A stretch of DNA of 64,000 nt, taken from assembly GCA_963971285.1 (NCBI GenBank), contig OZ020250.1:17822783-17886782 (forward strand). The letters run 5' to 3'. Below are positions 11,801 through 25,100 of this stretch, piece by piece (positions within the stretch are counted from its first letter, which is position 1; each line of letters begins with the position of its first letter). The notes beneath the pieces were generated by a model, which ran no database searches, was not told where the DNA came from, and saw only the letters and a program-made list of their open reading frames with translations. Position numbers and translations under genes: made by a program. The DNA is from Astropecten irregularis. Lineage: Eukaryota > Echinodermata > Asteroidea > Paxillosida > Astropectinidae.

Positions 11801-13094
11801 TCAAAGAAATTTATAGATTCATTGGCAAAAATATCAAGGAAGATTCAGTAAAAGTAATCTGTGAAAATTTGAGTCCCATATACGGTGCCCATTTTTTTGA
11901 GAAAACAGTGTAAAATGGCCACAGTATTTCTTAAGTCTTTTCTCTTTTATTTTTGATCTTTTAAAAGATCAAAAAGATTTTCGGTCGTTGTTTGACTAAT
12001 TTCTGGATAAATGCACCATTTCAGGCGGACACATTGTAACGGTATGTTTCTACCACCACCATCGTCATACCCTGTAAGTTATACGTAAATCTGTGAACAT
12101 TTCTGTTTTGGTTTCTTACCAAAGTATGATACTACCTTGAATGTCGCCGAATTGGTTTCTCTCCACCGCTATCAGGACTGGGGCCAAACGAGTAACATTT
12201 GCCTGGATGCCGAGTGCGTNNNNNNNNNNNNNNNNNNNNNNNNNNNNNNNNNNNNNNNNNNNNNNNNNNNNNNNNNNNNNNNNNNNNNNNNNNNNNNNNN
12301 NNNNNNNNNNNNNNNNNNNNNNNNNNNNNNNNNNNNNNNNNNNNNNNNNNNNNNNNNNNNNNNNNNNNNNNNNNNNNNNNNNNNNNNNNNNNNNNNNNNN
12401 NNNNNNNNNNNNNNNNNNNCACAAAATTCCAAGGCCCCCCAGTGCCCCCCTGCTGAAAAAATCCTAGCTACGCCGCTGGATGGGAGTGCGTCAGGCGTGG
12501 TTGTACGGGGGGAGAAGAGGGGGGGGGGTGGTTGGGGGGTTGAGCCCCCTCAAAATTGTGTCTAGAAAATCTGGAAGCTGGATCTTTTCAGTTATTAAAC
12601 CTTTTACCTTTAAATTATATTTGTTGTGCGCTGTATATTGTTATTTCACTTTAAAAAAATGTGGCTTTTTTTTTTACAAAATTGTAAAAGTAATAATGTA
12701 TTGTTATGCGCATTAGAACATTTTGATGCATTTTGCGCTATATAAATGTAATTATTAATTAATTTGTATAATGACATTTATATTGCGCAAAATGCTAGGA
12801 TGGGTATTTAGGGAGACTTAACCCATAGGGGTCGTGCACAATCTTTGCTTACCTATTTCTGAACATCCTCCAAACCAATGAACTTGAAATTGACATTATA
12901 CTGAGAGCATGCATTCCCTGTCTTCCAGTGGCGTCACCAGAGTTTTGAGTCTGGGGGGGGCACAAGGGGGCACTATAGCAATTGTTGGGGGGGGGGGCAC
13001 CGCTACAATATATATTATATTTTTTTTCACCAATCCAAATCTCAAATGGGGGGGGGGGGCACGCGGGGGGCACGAGGTTTTCCAGGGGGGGCAC

Positions 13095-13126
<32 letters not shown>

Positions 13127-16100
13127 GGCGACGCCACTGCTGTCTTCTATTAAGATATGATTATGATTATGATTATTGTTATTGAGCGGCTAAAAAAATA
13201 ACGAGGTACTCAGTGGATATTTCTCCTCCAAAAATGAACTATCCAACAGATACTGGAAACTAAAGCCCAGCAAACCAGCCTATCAACAAGTCACTACAGA
13301 AAGCTCGTGATATCTATACAGCGTGTATGGACGTTGGTGCTATGGAGACAACAGGGGCCACTCCCTTACAAACGGTATGGTATAGTTCGCATAATTATTT
13401 ACAGTCATAACCCTCGATAGGCCTAACTTTATTTCAATTATCATTATTATTTGAATAAAACAACCACTGCTCGTAACATTCACTGCGGTAATTCGCCTTA
13501 TTCACGGCGCACCCATCTTGTCACCTTCCTTGTATACCCATTGGAAAATATAACAACATTTCTAAAACGAAAACGGGTACCAGACTATTTTGAATCCAAA
13601 CCTCGGTTTGGTTGCGCTGCTTAGAGAGTGCAGACCAGTAAATAGGTCCAGATCAGTCCGCGGAGCTCGTTAATTGTTTGTATACCCTCAAAATCTTTTT
13701 TATAAAATCATTTGCTGGGCCCTACATGGGATGTCTTGTAAAGAAAATGGATGGAACCCGGTCACCAGAGTTTGGACTTTCAACTTTCTTTGGATGAAAT
13801 CAAGCCCAAAGGCCCTTTGCATGTATGGGGAGGGCTACATTTTCTTTAGTCTGGCACCAGTCAACATGACCGTTTTCAGGGTATTTTCAATTGGATGGAT
13901 TTTTCTCAAAAACGTCATTGTTACCATATTTAAAATTGAAAGAAAATGAAAATTGAAGTTTTCAGCTTCATTTTGGCGTATAGCTTGAGTGTCTGAGAAA
14001 CTTCTGAGCAATTTTTAATAATTTTTTTGAAATTGATCATTGGGAGCCATGGGAAATGATTTACTGGTCTGCCCCCTAGAATTTATGCACGAACTTTGAC
14101 TGATTAAAATTCATGAAAGTGAGTATCAATGTACATGTACCGTGAATAGATGACATTGTTTTTTTGTTGTAAATTCATCACACATTATGCAGCTGATTGA
14201 TTCCTTTGGAGGTTGGAGTGTGAGTTCAATAGATGGGGAAGTCTCTACCGATGATTCTCCACCAGACTTTCTCACTACCCTACTGGCCGTGCACGGTACC
14301 TCGATCCATCCGCTCTTCGTTGTAGGAATTGGTGCTGATGGCAAACACTCATCAAACAACATAATTCAAGTTAGTATTATACCACTCTCTAATTGGACAC
14401 ACGAAACAAAAGACCCACTGGCCGTTATGACACTAATGCTAAACTTAAAGGTAGTATCATACTTTTGGTAAGACACCAAAACAGAAATGTTGACAGATTT
14501 ACGTATAACTTACAGGGTATGAAGATGGTGATGGTAGAAACATACCGTTCAAATTTTTCCGCACGAAATGCTGTATTTATCCAGAAATTAGTAAAACAAC
14601 GACCGAAAATCTTTTTCAAAAATAAAAGAGAAAAAACCTAAGAAATACTGTGGCCGTTTTTCACTGTTTTCTCAAAAAGTGGGCACCGTATGGGACTGAA
14701 ATTTTCACAGATTACTTTTACTGTATCGTCCTTGATATATTTGCCCAAGAATCTGTATTTCTTTGGCAAAAACCAAAGTATGATACTACCTTTAATGCTG
14801 AACAGACCAACGACTTTGTTATAACTTTCCGACCACTGGGATACCGAGTTGCTACATAAATACGTTTGACAGATGTACACGTCCACAGAATGATCACCTA
14901 TTTTTCAATTACGCCAATAACCACCAACCCTTTATTTATGCGCCAAAATTGATCGCACATTAATTTCTACCTTCAACTTATAGTGCTGCATTAACATAAT
15001 TCAACGGTGGCCCAGCGTTCAGATGGTGAAGAATGTTACTCATTGATATTTCGCATCATGTTTATTTTTGCAGATCTCCCAATCTGGGCTTGGGCTAGGA
15101 TCAAAGGGACTGTACCTGGGACCTCACGAAGTAAGTTATACTTGAAAGATTTGAGACTTTGCATGGTGACAATTGGTATGTGGATCGGTTTGCATAAACA
15201 CCAAGTAAGAATCGTTGTATCGTGTACTTTCGCAGTGGCTATAATTATGTGGATCACGGTCAAAATTAATAACAGAAAATTTCATACTAAAATTTGTCGC
15301 TACTAGTCGTATAGTTTTACCCTCGATATGATTGAGATCGGTTTTTTTCTAACCCCAAATTTACTTCAGAAATTAAGGGAAGCCTACGTTGAATTCGGTG
15401 GGACACTGGCCACACTCCTCGCCGAAGATGCCGGCCTAAACACGGCGGACGTGAACCAATTCAAGACGGCGGCCAAGAAAAAGATGCTGGACATTCTGGC
15501 CTTCGAGACAGAGATTGCAAAGGTGAGCTCGTCTCTCCTTCCAAGTGTTTCCGTTTGTGTTGTTTATTTGTTTGTTTGTTGTTTTTGTTGTTGCTTGTTG
15601 GGGACGGGGCATTCCGGGGTAGCTAGAGACGGATGAATTAAAGGTAATAATTTGGTATGTCAAGGAAATACAGATTCATTGGCAAAAATGCTATTAGAAA
15701 GATACAGTAACAGTCATCTGTGAAAATTTTAGCCCCATATGGTGCCAACTTTTTGACAAAACAGAAAAAAAATTTGCCACAGTATTTCTTAAGTCTTTTC
15801 TCTTTTATTTTTGATCTTTAAAAGATTAAAAATAATTTTGGTGACTGGTTTTACTCTTTTCTGGATAAATACAGCATCTCAGGCAGAAAAATTTTAACGG
15901 TATGTTTCTACCGTCACCATCTGTACCCTGTAAGTTATAGGTAAATCTGTAAAATAAAAGATTGTTTCGGTATGCTACCAAAGTATGATAGGAGATGGAG
16001 ATGGGTTTATAAGATATCTCGGATGGTTTTTACTGATCCAATTTTAAGTCTTCATGTAGGACGGTTTTCTAAATAAACAGTGGAGGAACCCTAACCCTAA

Positions 16101-19100
16101 CCCCAAATGATTGCTATCGCATTTTTGTTTTCAGATCATAGTACCGAAGACTAAGCTGCGAGATCCGTGGAAGTCTTATCACAAAATGACACTCAAGGAA
16201 TTCAGCGCAATGATTCCAACGGTAAGATGAAGTATAAACATTATACATTTTGGCAATTGGTTTTTACTCTTTTCTGGATAAATACAGCATTTCAGGAAGA
16301 AAACTGTTAACGGTATGTTTCTACCACCACCATCTTATACCCTATATATACGTTATATAGGTAAATCTGTGGAGATTTATGTTTCGGTATGCTACCAAAG
16401 TATCCTGTGACTATTCGTTGTTGGGCTATTTTGTCTTTTCAAAATATCTTATTTGGAGGCTCAAGGAAATCCGCCACACATAATTATTCACAAATATCAT
16501 TATATCATTCCAACACTATCAGCAACAGGGACCATGCACGTTAAAAAGATATTTTTGTTTATCTACCTTTTCCTGAAATATTAGGTTTTGGGGCAAATAG
16601 ATATTCAAAATATATTTAAGAAAAAAAATTAAAAATATAATATTTTACATACAGTGTATATATAGAACCGTCGGGCATAAATGTGATCCTTTTTTTTTTC
16701 CAGATTGACGTCCCTTCATACATGCGTCAGATGTTCGGCAAGGAAATATCACCAGACGAAAATGTGCTTGTACCTACCAAGGAGTACTTCCCTGAGCTGA
16801 ACAAACTCGTACAAAAAACCTCGCCCAGGTAGCTAGCCTAGGACAGGCATCAAAGCCAGTCGTGGTTTTCCTCCAATACTTATTTGCAAAAAGAAAATTC
16901 AAGTTTAAAGTGCATGTACAACATTGGTAACAGACCAAAACAGAAAATGTTCACAGTTTTGCGTATAACTTAGAGGTTGTAAAGAGGGTAATGGTAGATA
17001 GGAGATCGGTGCCAATACGATATAACGGTTTCATGATCACATCGCTAAGAACGGTAGTACAACGGTAGTACATCGGCTGGACTACGGTATCACAACGGTA
17101 ATAGAACGGCACATACTAAGGCTACAGGACGTGGAAAGCCGCCGATCCATTAACGGGTCGGTACCAGGTCCTCTACCGATCTGAACGAAGCCATATCGGT
17201 GTGCTACCGAAAGTGCCGATGTGTACCGTTGCAATTCCGTTGCTCGCTTTGGCAGCGCATCGGCAGACATCGGCACGTTCACAATTTTTTTTACCGTCGC
17301 CTGCCGATGTATTTCCGTTCTTACCGATGTGAAACCGTTCTTACCGATGTACTACCGTCCTTACCGATGTGAAGCTGTCCTTACCGGTGTGAAACCGTTC
17401 TTACCGATGTTAAACCGTTCTTACCCATGTCAAACCGTTCTTACCGATGTGAAACCATTCTTACCGATGTGAAACCGTCCTTACCGATGTACTACCGTCC
17501 TTACCGATGTGAAACCGTTCTTACCGATGTATTACCGTCCTTACCGATGTGAAACCGTTCTTACCGATGTATTACCGTCCTTACCGATGCGAAACCGTTC
17601 TAACTGATGTACTACCGTCCTTACCGATGTGAAATCGTTTTTACCGATGTATTACCGTCCTTACCGATGCACTACCGTCCTTATCGATGTGAAACCGTTC
17701 TTACCGATGTGAAATCGTTTTTACCGATGTATTACCGTCCTTACCGATGTGAAACCGTTCTTACCGATGTATTACCGTCCTTACCGATGCGAAACCGTTC
17801 TAACTGATGTACTACCGTCCTTACCGATGTGAAATCGTTTTTACCGATGTATTACCGTCCTTACCGATGCACTACCGTCCTTACCGATGTGAAACCGTTC
17901 TTACCGATGTGAAACCTATCTTACCGATGTGAAACCGTAGTACTACTATACGAGTACCGATCCCCGAAAATCGACAAATTTGTGCTCCGGTGTCGCTCCG
18001 GCGAGTCAGATCGGCTAGGTGTGACAAGGCTCTAATATTATAAAAGAAAAGAAATACAAGGTTTTCTGATGGCCAAGAACCAAGAACCATCATACCATAT
18101 AAACAACACTAAAACAAGATCGTTCATTATTTCTTCCCAATCAATGCACAGGGTTCTACATGACTACATGGTGTGGCAACCGGTAGTGGAACTCGCCGGG
18201 CTTCTACCGGAGAGGTACCGGGCGGCACAGCTTAAATTCCGGCACGCCCTCCACGGCACGACCGCTGTGGCACCACGGTGGATGACGTGCGCTGCTACAG
18301 CCAACAGCGACATGGGCTTCGCAACTGCGGCCGAGTTCTTGAAGAAACAGAACAGCGGCGACATCAAAGAAGAGGTTGTCTAAGTTAATATGTATCTCTC
18401 CCGCAAGGGCATTGTTTTTATTAGTCTGTGAAACTGAGAAAACGGGATTTGAACCTGCGACCAAGTAAATAGCTTCACCAACTTTTGTATAGCTCTGTGT
18501 TAACAAGGTCTGAAATCATCAATCAGATCATCAATCACAATCACAAGGGGCCAATTTCACAGAGCTGCTTAGCACAAAAAATCGCTAAGCATTTATTTTT
18601 ATTTCTGCCTAAAAAAAAACAGGATTAACTTGAAACAAATTTCCATGTGTTGTGTATCACTAATTTGCAATGGGAGACTTTTGGAGAGTCGGTCTTGAGT
18701 AAACAGCGCACGCGCAATACAACGCGCGCATGCTCACATGGTTTGCGCGTGCGCTGTTGACTCAAGACCGACTCTCCAAAAGTCTCCCAATTTTCAATGG
18801 TGGTTTGTTTTATTGGGCAGGCCATTTTTGTGCTAAGCAAATTTTTGTGCTAAGCATCTCTATGGAATTGGCACATGCCCTTGAGATTGGAAAAACAAAT
18901 GATTTAATACAATAAAGCCGTTTCAACCCTGAACTTTAATGTGCAGGTCAGTGTCATGATCGAGAATGTTCGCGATATGTTCGTGGAGAATCTGCCCTAC
19001 GTGGATTGGATGGATGATACTACCAAATCCCTAGCAAAACAGAAGGCACAGGCTATTGTGGACAAAGTAGTCGCTCCAGCGTGGATCAAAGACAAGGACA

Positions 19101-22100
19101 AAGTCGACCAACACTATGCCAAGGTAATGCATCGCATAATTTGTAGGCTTACATGGTAAATTGTACTGCATTTGTTTTTTTTAAAGGTAGGTACATTCTA
19201 ATATCATACTTCATTGGTAGCATATCGAAACAGAAATCTTCACAGATCTATACCTATAACTTACAGGGTTATAAAGATGGTTATGGTATAGAAACATATA
19301 CCGTTAATTTGTTTCTGCCTGAAATGTTGTATTTATCCAGAAAAGAGTCAAACCAATTGCCAAAACAATTTTGAACTTTTCAAGATCATTTTGATCATTT
19401 CAAGATCAAATAAAGGTTGGGCGTTTTTCACTGTTTTCTCAAAAAGTGGGCATGTGGGACTGACATTTTTCACGGATGACTGTGACTGTATCTGTCTTGA
19501 TATTTTTGCCCATGAATCTGAATTTCCTTGACAAAAACCAAAGTATGATATTACCTTTATGTTTGAGTACAAAAACGGTACAGGCAATTTCTCTAATAAT
19601 TCTTCCAAGGGACTGAAAAGGGACCTTTAGTTTTGGTGACAACCCATCTTCACCAACTACACATAGGATGCATTCGATTAGCTAACACGGGTCAGCCCTT
19701 ACTGGGAATGGTCGTGCTATACTGCACAAAACAAGCGAGAGGATGGGGACGAGGTTGACTGGTGTCGACCCGTGTTAGCTAAACGAGTGCACCTATAATG
19801 AGCAACCCAACAAACGGACACGCCCCAGCCCATGCAGCGAGCACCAATCTTGGCGTCCCGGTAGTACAGTTTTGGGTTGACTTTAACTGCAATGTGCTAA
19901 ATAAAATAGCGGACTTATGTTTTGTTTTCTACTAATATCCTCCTTTGCAGCTTGATGTTGGGCCCGAGTCCCACTTTCAAAACACACTTCGAGTCTCAGC
20001 ATTTTATCGCAACAGAAATCTGGCCAAACATCAGAAACCCGTCGACAAAAACGAGTAAGTGTATTTATTACATACTCAATGGCAAGATTTTACTTGCATG
20101 CATTCAATGTTCACAATTCTCTGAAAAATTGTGATTTTAGCGAGGAAAATCATGAAAAATGTCTTAGGAAAAATGAAACGGTAACATTTGGGTTTGTGTA
20201 CATTGTATGAGTATGAGTTTACTTTGGTCATAATTTTATGTTTAATCTTCAAATATTGTAGTTCCTAATGTCGCTTCTGTTTAAGGAACTTTTATTGGGC
20301 CAAGTTAAAAAAAAAAACGTTTAGTGTCCCCGCCCGCTCCCTTTTCGGAGGCCGCCTGCTTGTAAGTTTCAATTTGTTCGGCTGATCCGATGAAAACTAA
20401 AGCCTAAAGGTTTAAATACTTGCATTTTTAGTAATTTCCCGGCCAGTTGCCATGGGTCGGTCGGCCATTCTGGAAAGAAACAAGAAGGGCCTCCTCCTTC
20501 CTTTTTTCCAAAAAGGCTGGACGCTAAACATGTTTTTTGTGTGTTCTTGGCCTTAAACAAAGATTTTACTAGGATCATGTTTATTTCATTCATTATTACT
20601 TAATAAAATAAAATAAACAGCAATTTACATGCCTCCCCCTTTTAAATTTCCCTGCTTACTAAAACGATAGCCAAAAGCCCATGTGAGCGAATTTTATACA
20701 AAGCAATGACTAGCAGAATGCCAGGCAAAAACCAACACTTGATCACAATGATTTAAAGAACTATCGTCCTATTTCTAATACCTCATTTCTGTCAAAACTA
20801 CTGGAGAAAATTGTTTACAAACGTCTTACTCGCCACGTTACTTCCAACAATCTAGACAGTCCATTCCAATCTGCTTACAAACGCAATCATAGTACAGAGA
20901 CAGCACTGCTCCTTGTGCAGAATGACATTCTTCGGGCTATTGATTGTTAGAAGGCGGTACTACTCGTCATGCTTGACTTGTCAGCCGCCTTTGACACATT
21001 GGACCAAACAATACTCCTCAACAGGTTGAGTCAGCTTTACGGTGTCCGTGACGCAGCCCTGTCCTGGTTCACAAGTTATTTCTATGATCGTAAGAACCGC
21101 GTCCGCATCGAAGGAATCCTGTCTGATGAAACCCAGGTTGAATTTGGAGTTCCCAAAGGATCGGTGCTTGGGCCTGCACTCTTCACATTCTATATCAAAC
21201 CCGTCGCTCATATCATTGAACAGTACAATCTATCGTTTCACATATATGCAGATGACATACAACTTTATATGTCAGATGATCTAAGATGGCGGTCAGTCAA
21301 CAGGCCTTCTGTTGGGCTCTGATCCTGATTGTTCATGTTCCTGTTTGCAGCCCTTTAAGTTATCTGAATTTTATATCACATGATAGAGTATTGTCTGCTG
21401 ATGCACCTGGTCACATTAATCATGGATTTCTGACCAAGGATTCCACAATTTGGAGTGTTTTTCTTCCTGGAAATGGTCTTCATCTTCAACCTAACCTACA
21501 AGCCAACTGCACCTCCCAGAGCACGCCTCATCAACTCCATTGTCAGTACACTGCCAGCCTTTGTTGTGAGAAAGCATCATGGTACAACAATAGGCTGTCT
21601 TCAGTGCATCCAACATGGCCGACCACAAGCCCTAAACTCAAACCAAGAAGTCTGAAGCAGAGTAAGTTTGGTAAATCACCAGTTACTTACTATCCAAACT
21701 CTACAGCAACTTTCAATATCTCCCTGGCTGTTTCTGGTGACATTGAACTGAATCCAGGCCCTATAAAGGATCCATGTGGCAAATGCTCCCGACCTGTGAA
21801 AGTCAACCAACGATCACTGCTGTGTGAGGACTGTAACATTTACTGGCATCAGAAATGCATCCCTGAAATGTCTGTTGCTCAGTACTCCTTGCTGATTTCA
21901 AGCACCACTGACTGGTTTTGCCCTGGCTGCAGTCCATCCTACACAACTGTACAATTCTCATCATCTACAGTGTTGCCTTTTTCTTCTTGTGGTGACACTT
22001 CATTCCAGGATGTATTCGGAAATGCAACTGAGGACCGGTTCAGGAGGCTTCATGAACCAATTCTGTCTAGCGACTCCACAAGTAGCCCCCCATCGTCTCC

Positions 22101-25100
22101 CCAACAATCACCTTCTACCAGATGTAAAGGCCTGTCTTGCATCCACTACAACGCCAGAAGCATTGTTAATAAACTCCAAGCATTCCAAGCTGAACTTGAC
22201 TCTCATCTCCCAGACCTTGTGTTCATTAGTGAAACTTGGTTAGACCAAACTGTGTTTGATGGTGAGATACTTCAAGACCCCAGCTTCACACTCTTTCGTC
22301 GGGATCGTAACCGGCATGGAGGTGGAGTGCTCATCGCCATTGCAAATCACCTTTTCCCGACCCGTGTACCCGTATTTGAACATGCTGACATCGAGCTCAT
22401 CTGGATCGAGGTGACCACCGCTGCAGGCAAATTACTTGTTGGCTGCCTCTACAGACCCCCCAGTGCCTGTAACAGTTTTTATGAAAACTATCAAACGGTC
22501 CTTGATGGTATCTTACCATTCTCTCATAATTATTTGTCTGTTATTGTTGTTGGGGATTTTAATGTTCACTTTGATACGCAATTAGAAACACATAACAAAC
22601 TTGGATCTGTATCAGACACACTGAATCTGAAACAAATGGTTACTTCAGTTACACGTCATAACAGTGATAACTCTTCATCAGGCACCATACTGGATCATAT
22701 TTATTGCAACTCACCAGATCTAATTACTCATGTCACTGTTATTCCTGGTTTGGCTAACAGTGACCATAGTGGCCTTTCTTTCAACATATCCACCAATGTT
22801 AAACATAAATCAGTCTCTCGTACTTTCTTCCAGTATCACAAGGCGGACAGAGAGGAGCTCTGTGCCACTCTGTCCAAAGTACCATGGGATTCATATCTGT
22901 CGTCTGACCTTCATATTGACACCATTTGGAGTAATTTTAAGGATCTTTTATTTGCTACTCTTGCTGATTTAGTTCCAGTCGCCAAACAAAGGGGTCGTAG
23001 AAGAAAACCATGGATAACTCCCGAGATCATCCTGTTATCTCGTAAAAAATGCCGTGCCTACAAAATAGCCATGGCAAACAAAAACAACACAAATTTCTGG
23101 CTAAAATACAAAAGCTTACGCAACCAGCACAATTACTCAATTCGAATATCTTACAGCAAGTACATTCAGGAATTAGCCCAAAACTGCTCCACCAACCCCA
23201 AGAGATTCTGGAACTTGGTCAGTAATTGTCGTAAGAAAACTTCAACCAACAGTTTTTATCTTCAAGAGAAAACGGTAATTGACCCAAATGTGATTGCTAC
23301 AGAATTTAACTCCAATTTTCAACGGAATTTTTCCTCTGCAAATGAAGCACCCAGTATTAATTGTATTCATGAGGATTGTTCGTCTCGGCTTTACTCCATA
23401 CAAACTTGTACTAAGGACGTACATAGGTTTCTCAGTGCACTGGATGCTCATAAAGCACCTGGTCCTGACAATATCTCTCCAATGCTTCTTAAAATTGCTG
23501 CTGATAGTCTGTCTTATCCTCTGTGTAAAATATTCAACATCTCGCTGTCGACTGGTCAGGTACCCTCAGAGTGGAAACATGCCAACATTGTTCCCATACA
23601 TAAGTCTGGGGACCCTCACAACATAAGTAATTATCGGCCTATTTCTCTTTGCTCCATTGTTAGCAAGTGCCTTGAAAAGATTGTGGCAAACAAATTAACT
23701 AATCATATGTTCAAAAGTGGCCTTGTTTCTGACTGTCAGCATGGCTTTATTTCCCGTAGGTCAACTGTGACACAACTGGCAACAGTTTACCATGAGTGGG
23801 CTGAAACCATCGACAGACCCAACCCGCCTCGTATTGATGCAGTTTTCCTGGATTGGTCAAAGGCCTTTGACCGAGTGAGCCACGAAATTCTTCTGGAAAA
23901 ACTGCATAAATACGGTGTTTGTGGGATGGCTCTTCAATGGTTTCAATCATATCTGACTGATCGACAGCAACGTGTTCAATTTCAGGGTGTACATTCATCA
24001 TGGATCCCAGTTGGATCAGGTGTGCCACAAGGCTCAGTCCTTGGGCCTCTCCTGTTTAATATCTTTGCATTTGATTTGCCTTTTTGTGTTCAATCTCAAA
24101 TGAGACAGTATGCAGATGATACTGTAATTTATAGAACCATTCGTAACCCTAATGATGAACTTATTCTTCAGAATGACTTGTGTCAAATAGATTACTGGTG
24201 TACTCTAAATAAAATGAAACTTAATGTAGACAAATGCAAGTTAATGGTTATTTCCCGTGCTAACCCTCCCAAACCCATGTATACTATTGGACCACATACT
24301 CTCCAATCTACCGATCAATATAAATATCTAGGTGTTATTATCTCTCAAAATTTGTCTTGGAAAAATCAAACCAATGCAGTAGTGAGTAAGGCGAATAGGT
24401 TGAATGGTTTTGTTAGAAGAATTGTTAGGTCCAGGGATCCCTCTGTTATGGTAACATTATATTGTGCATTAGTTAGACCCATTATTGAGTATGCTTCCCC
24501 AGTTTGGTGCCCAGGCTCTGTCTCTGAACAGGGTTCCCTGGAGAGAGTACAGAGAAGGTTTACTCGATGTTGTCTTGGTCTTCCTCGTAGACATATCCGC
24601 ATCCTTAATATGGACAACATAGAGTATTCTGAGCGGTGCACCAGACTGGGCCTACCTTCCTTACTAAATAGATTAATGTTCCTTTCTGTGTCCTTTGTTT
24701 CCAAATGCTTGTACAGTAAATTTGATGTCCCCATTCTTAATTATATTTCTGTTAATTCCCGACACTCTGACTCACTGAAATTTTGTCATGTGCAATCTAG
24801 AACCAATACATTTCATCAGTCATTATTTGTTAGATTTCCCCGTATCTGGAACTCTCTTGACCTAGAGACACGTAATTCAATTCTGTTCGGTTTGTCCACC
24901 TTCTTGTCCAATCTTAGGAAGCATTACCTCTTTAATTAATGATGTTTATACTGTATGTATTTTTTTTTATCATTGCCATCATATCATTACTCTCTATCTA
25001 CGTTTGCCATTTGCCATCGTGCCATATTAATTCTATTTCTATAGAGTATGTTTATTTTGTTATATATTTATGATAAGTTGAAGAACGATGTTTTTATTTA

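Noticed and set aside
12116..12565. ORFs spanning the run of N
   Set aside because: They are open only because N is read as X. Only the 12176-12219 portion is supported, as M13 exon.
16088..16104. CCCTAA repeats suggesting interstitial telomere sequence (also 63839-63852)
   Set aside because: Only two to three units, within ordinary intron sequence; expected by chance.
17221..17936. Regular short repeats resembling a CRISPR array, and ORFs through them
   Set aside because: Units are contiguous with no unique spacers, and the genome is eukaryotic. The ORFs exist because the 20-bp unit lacks stops.
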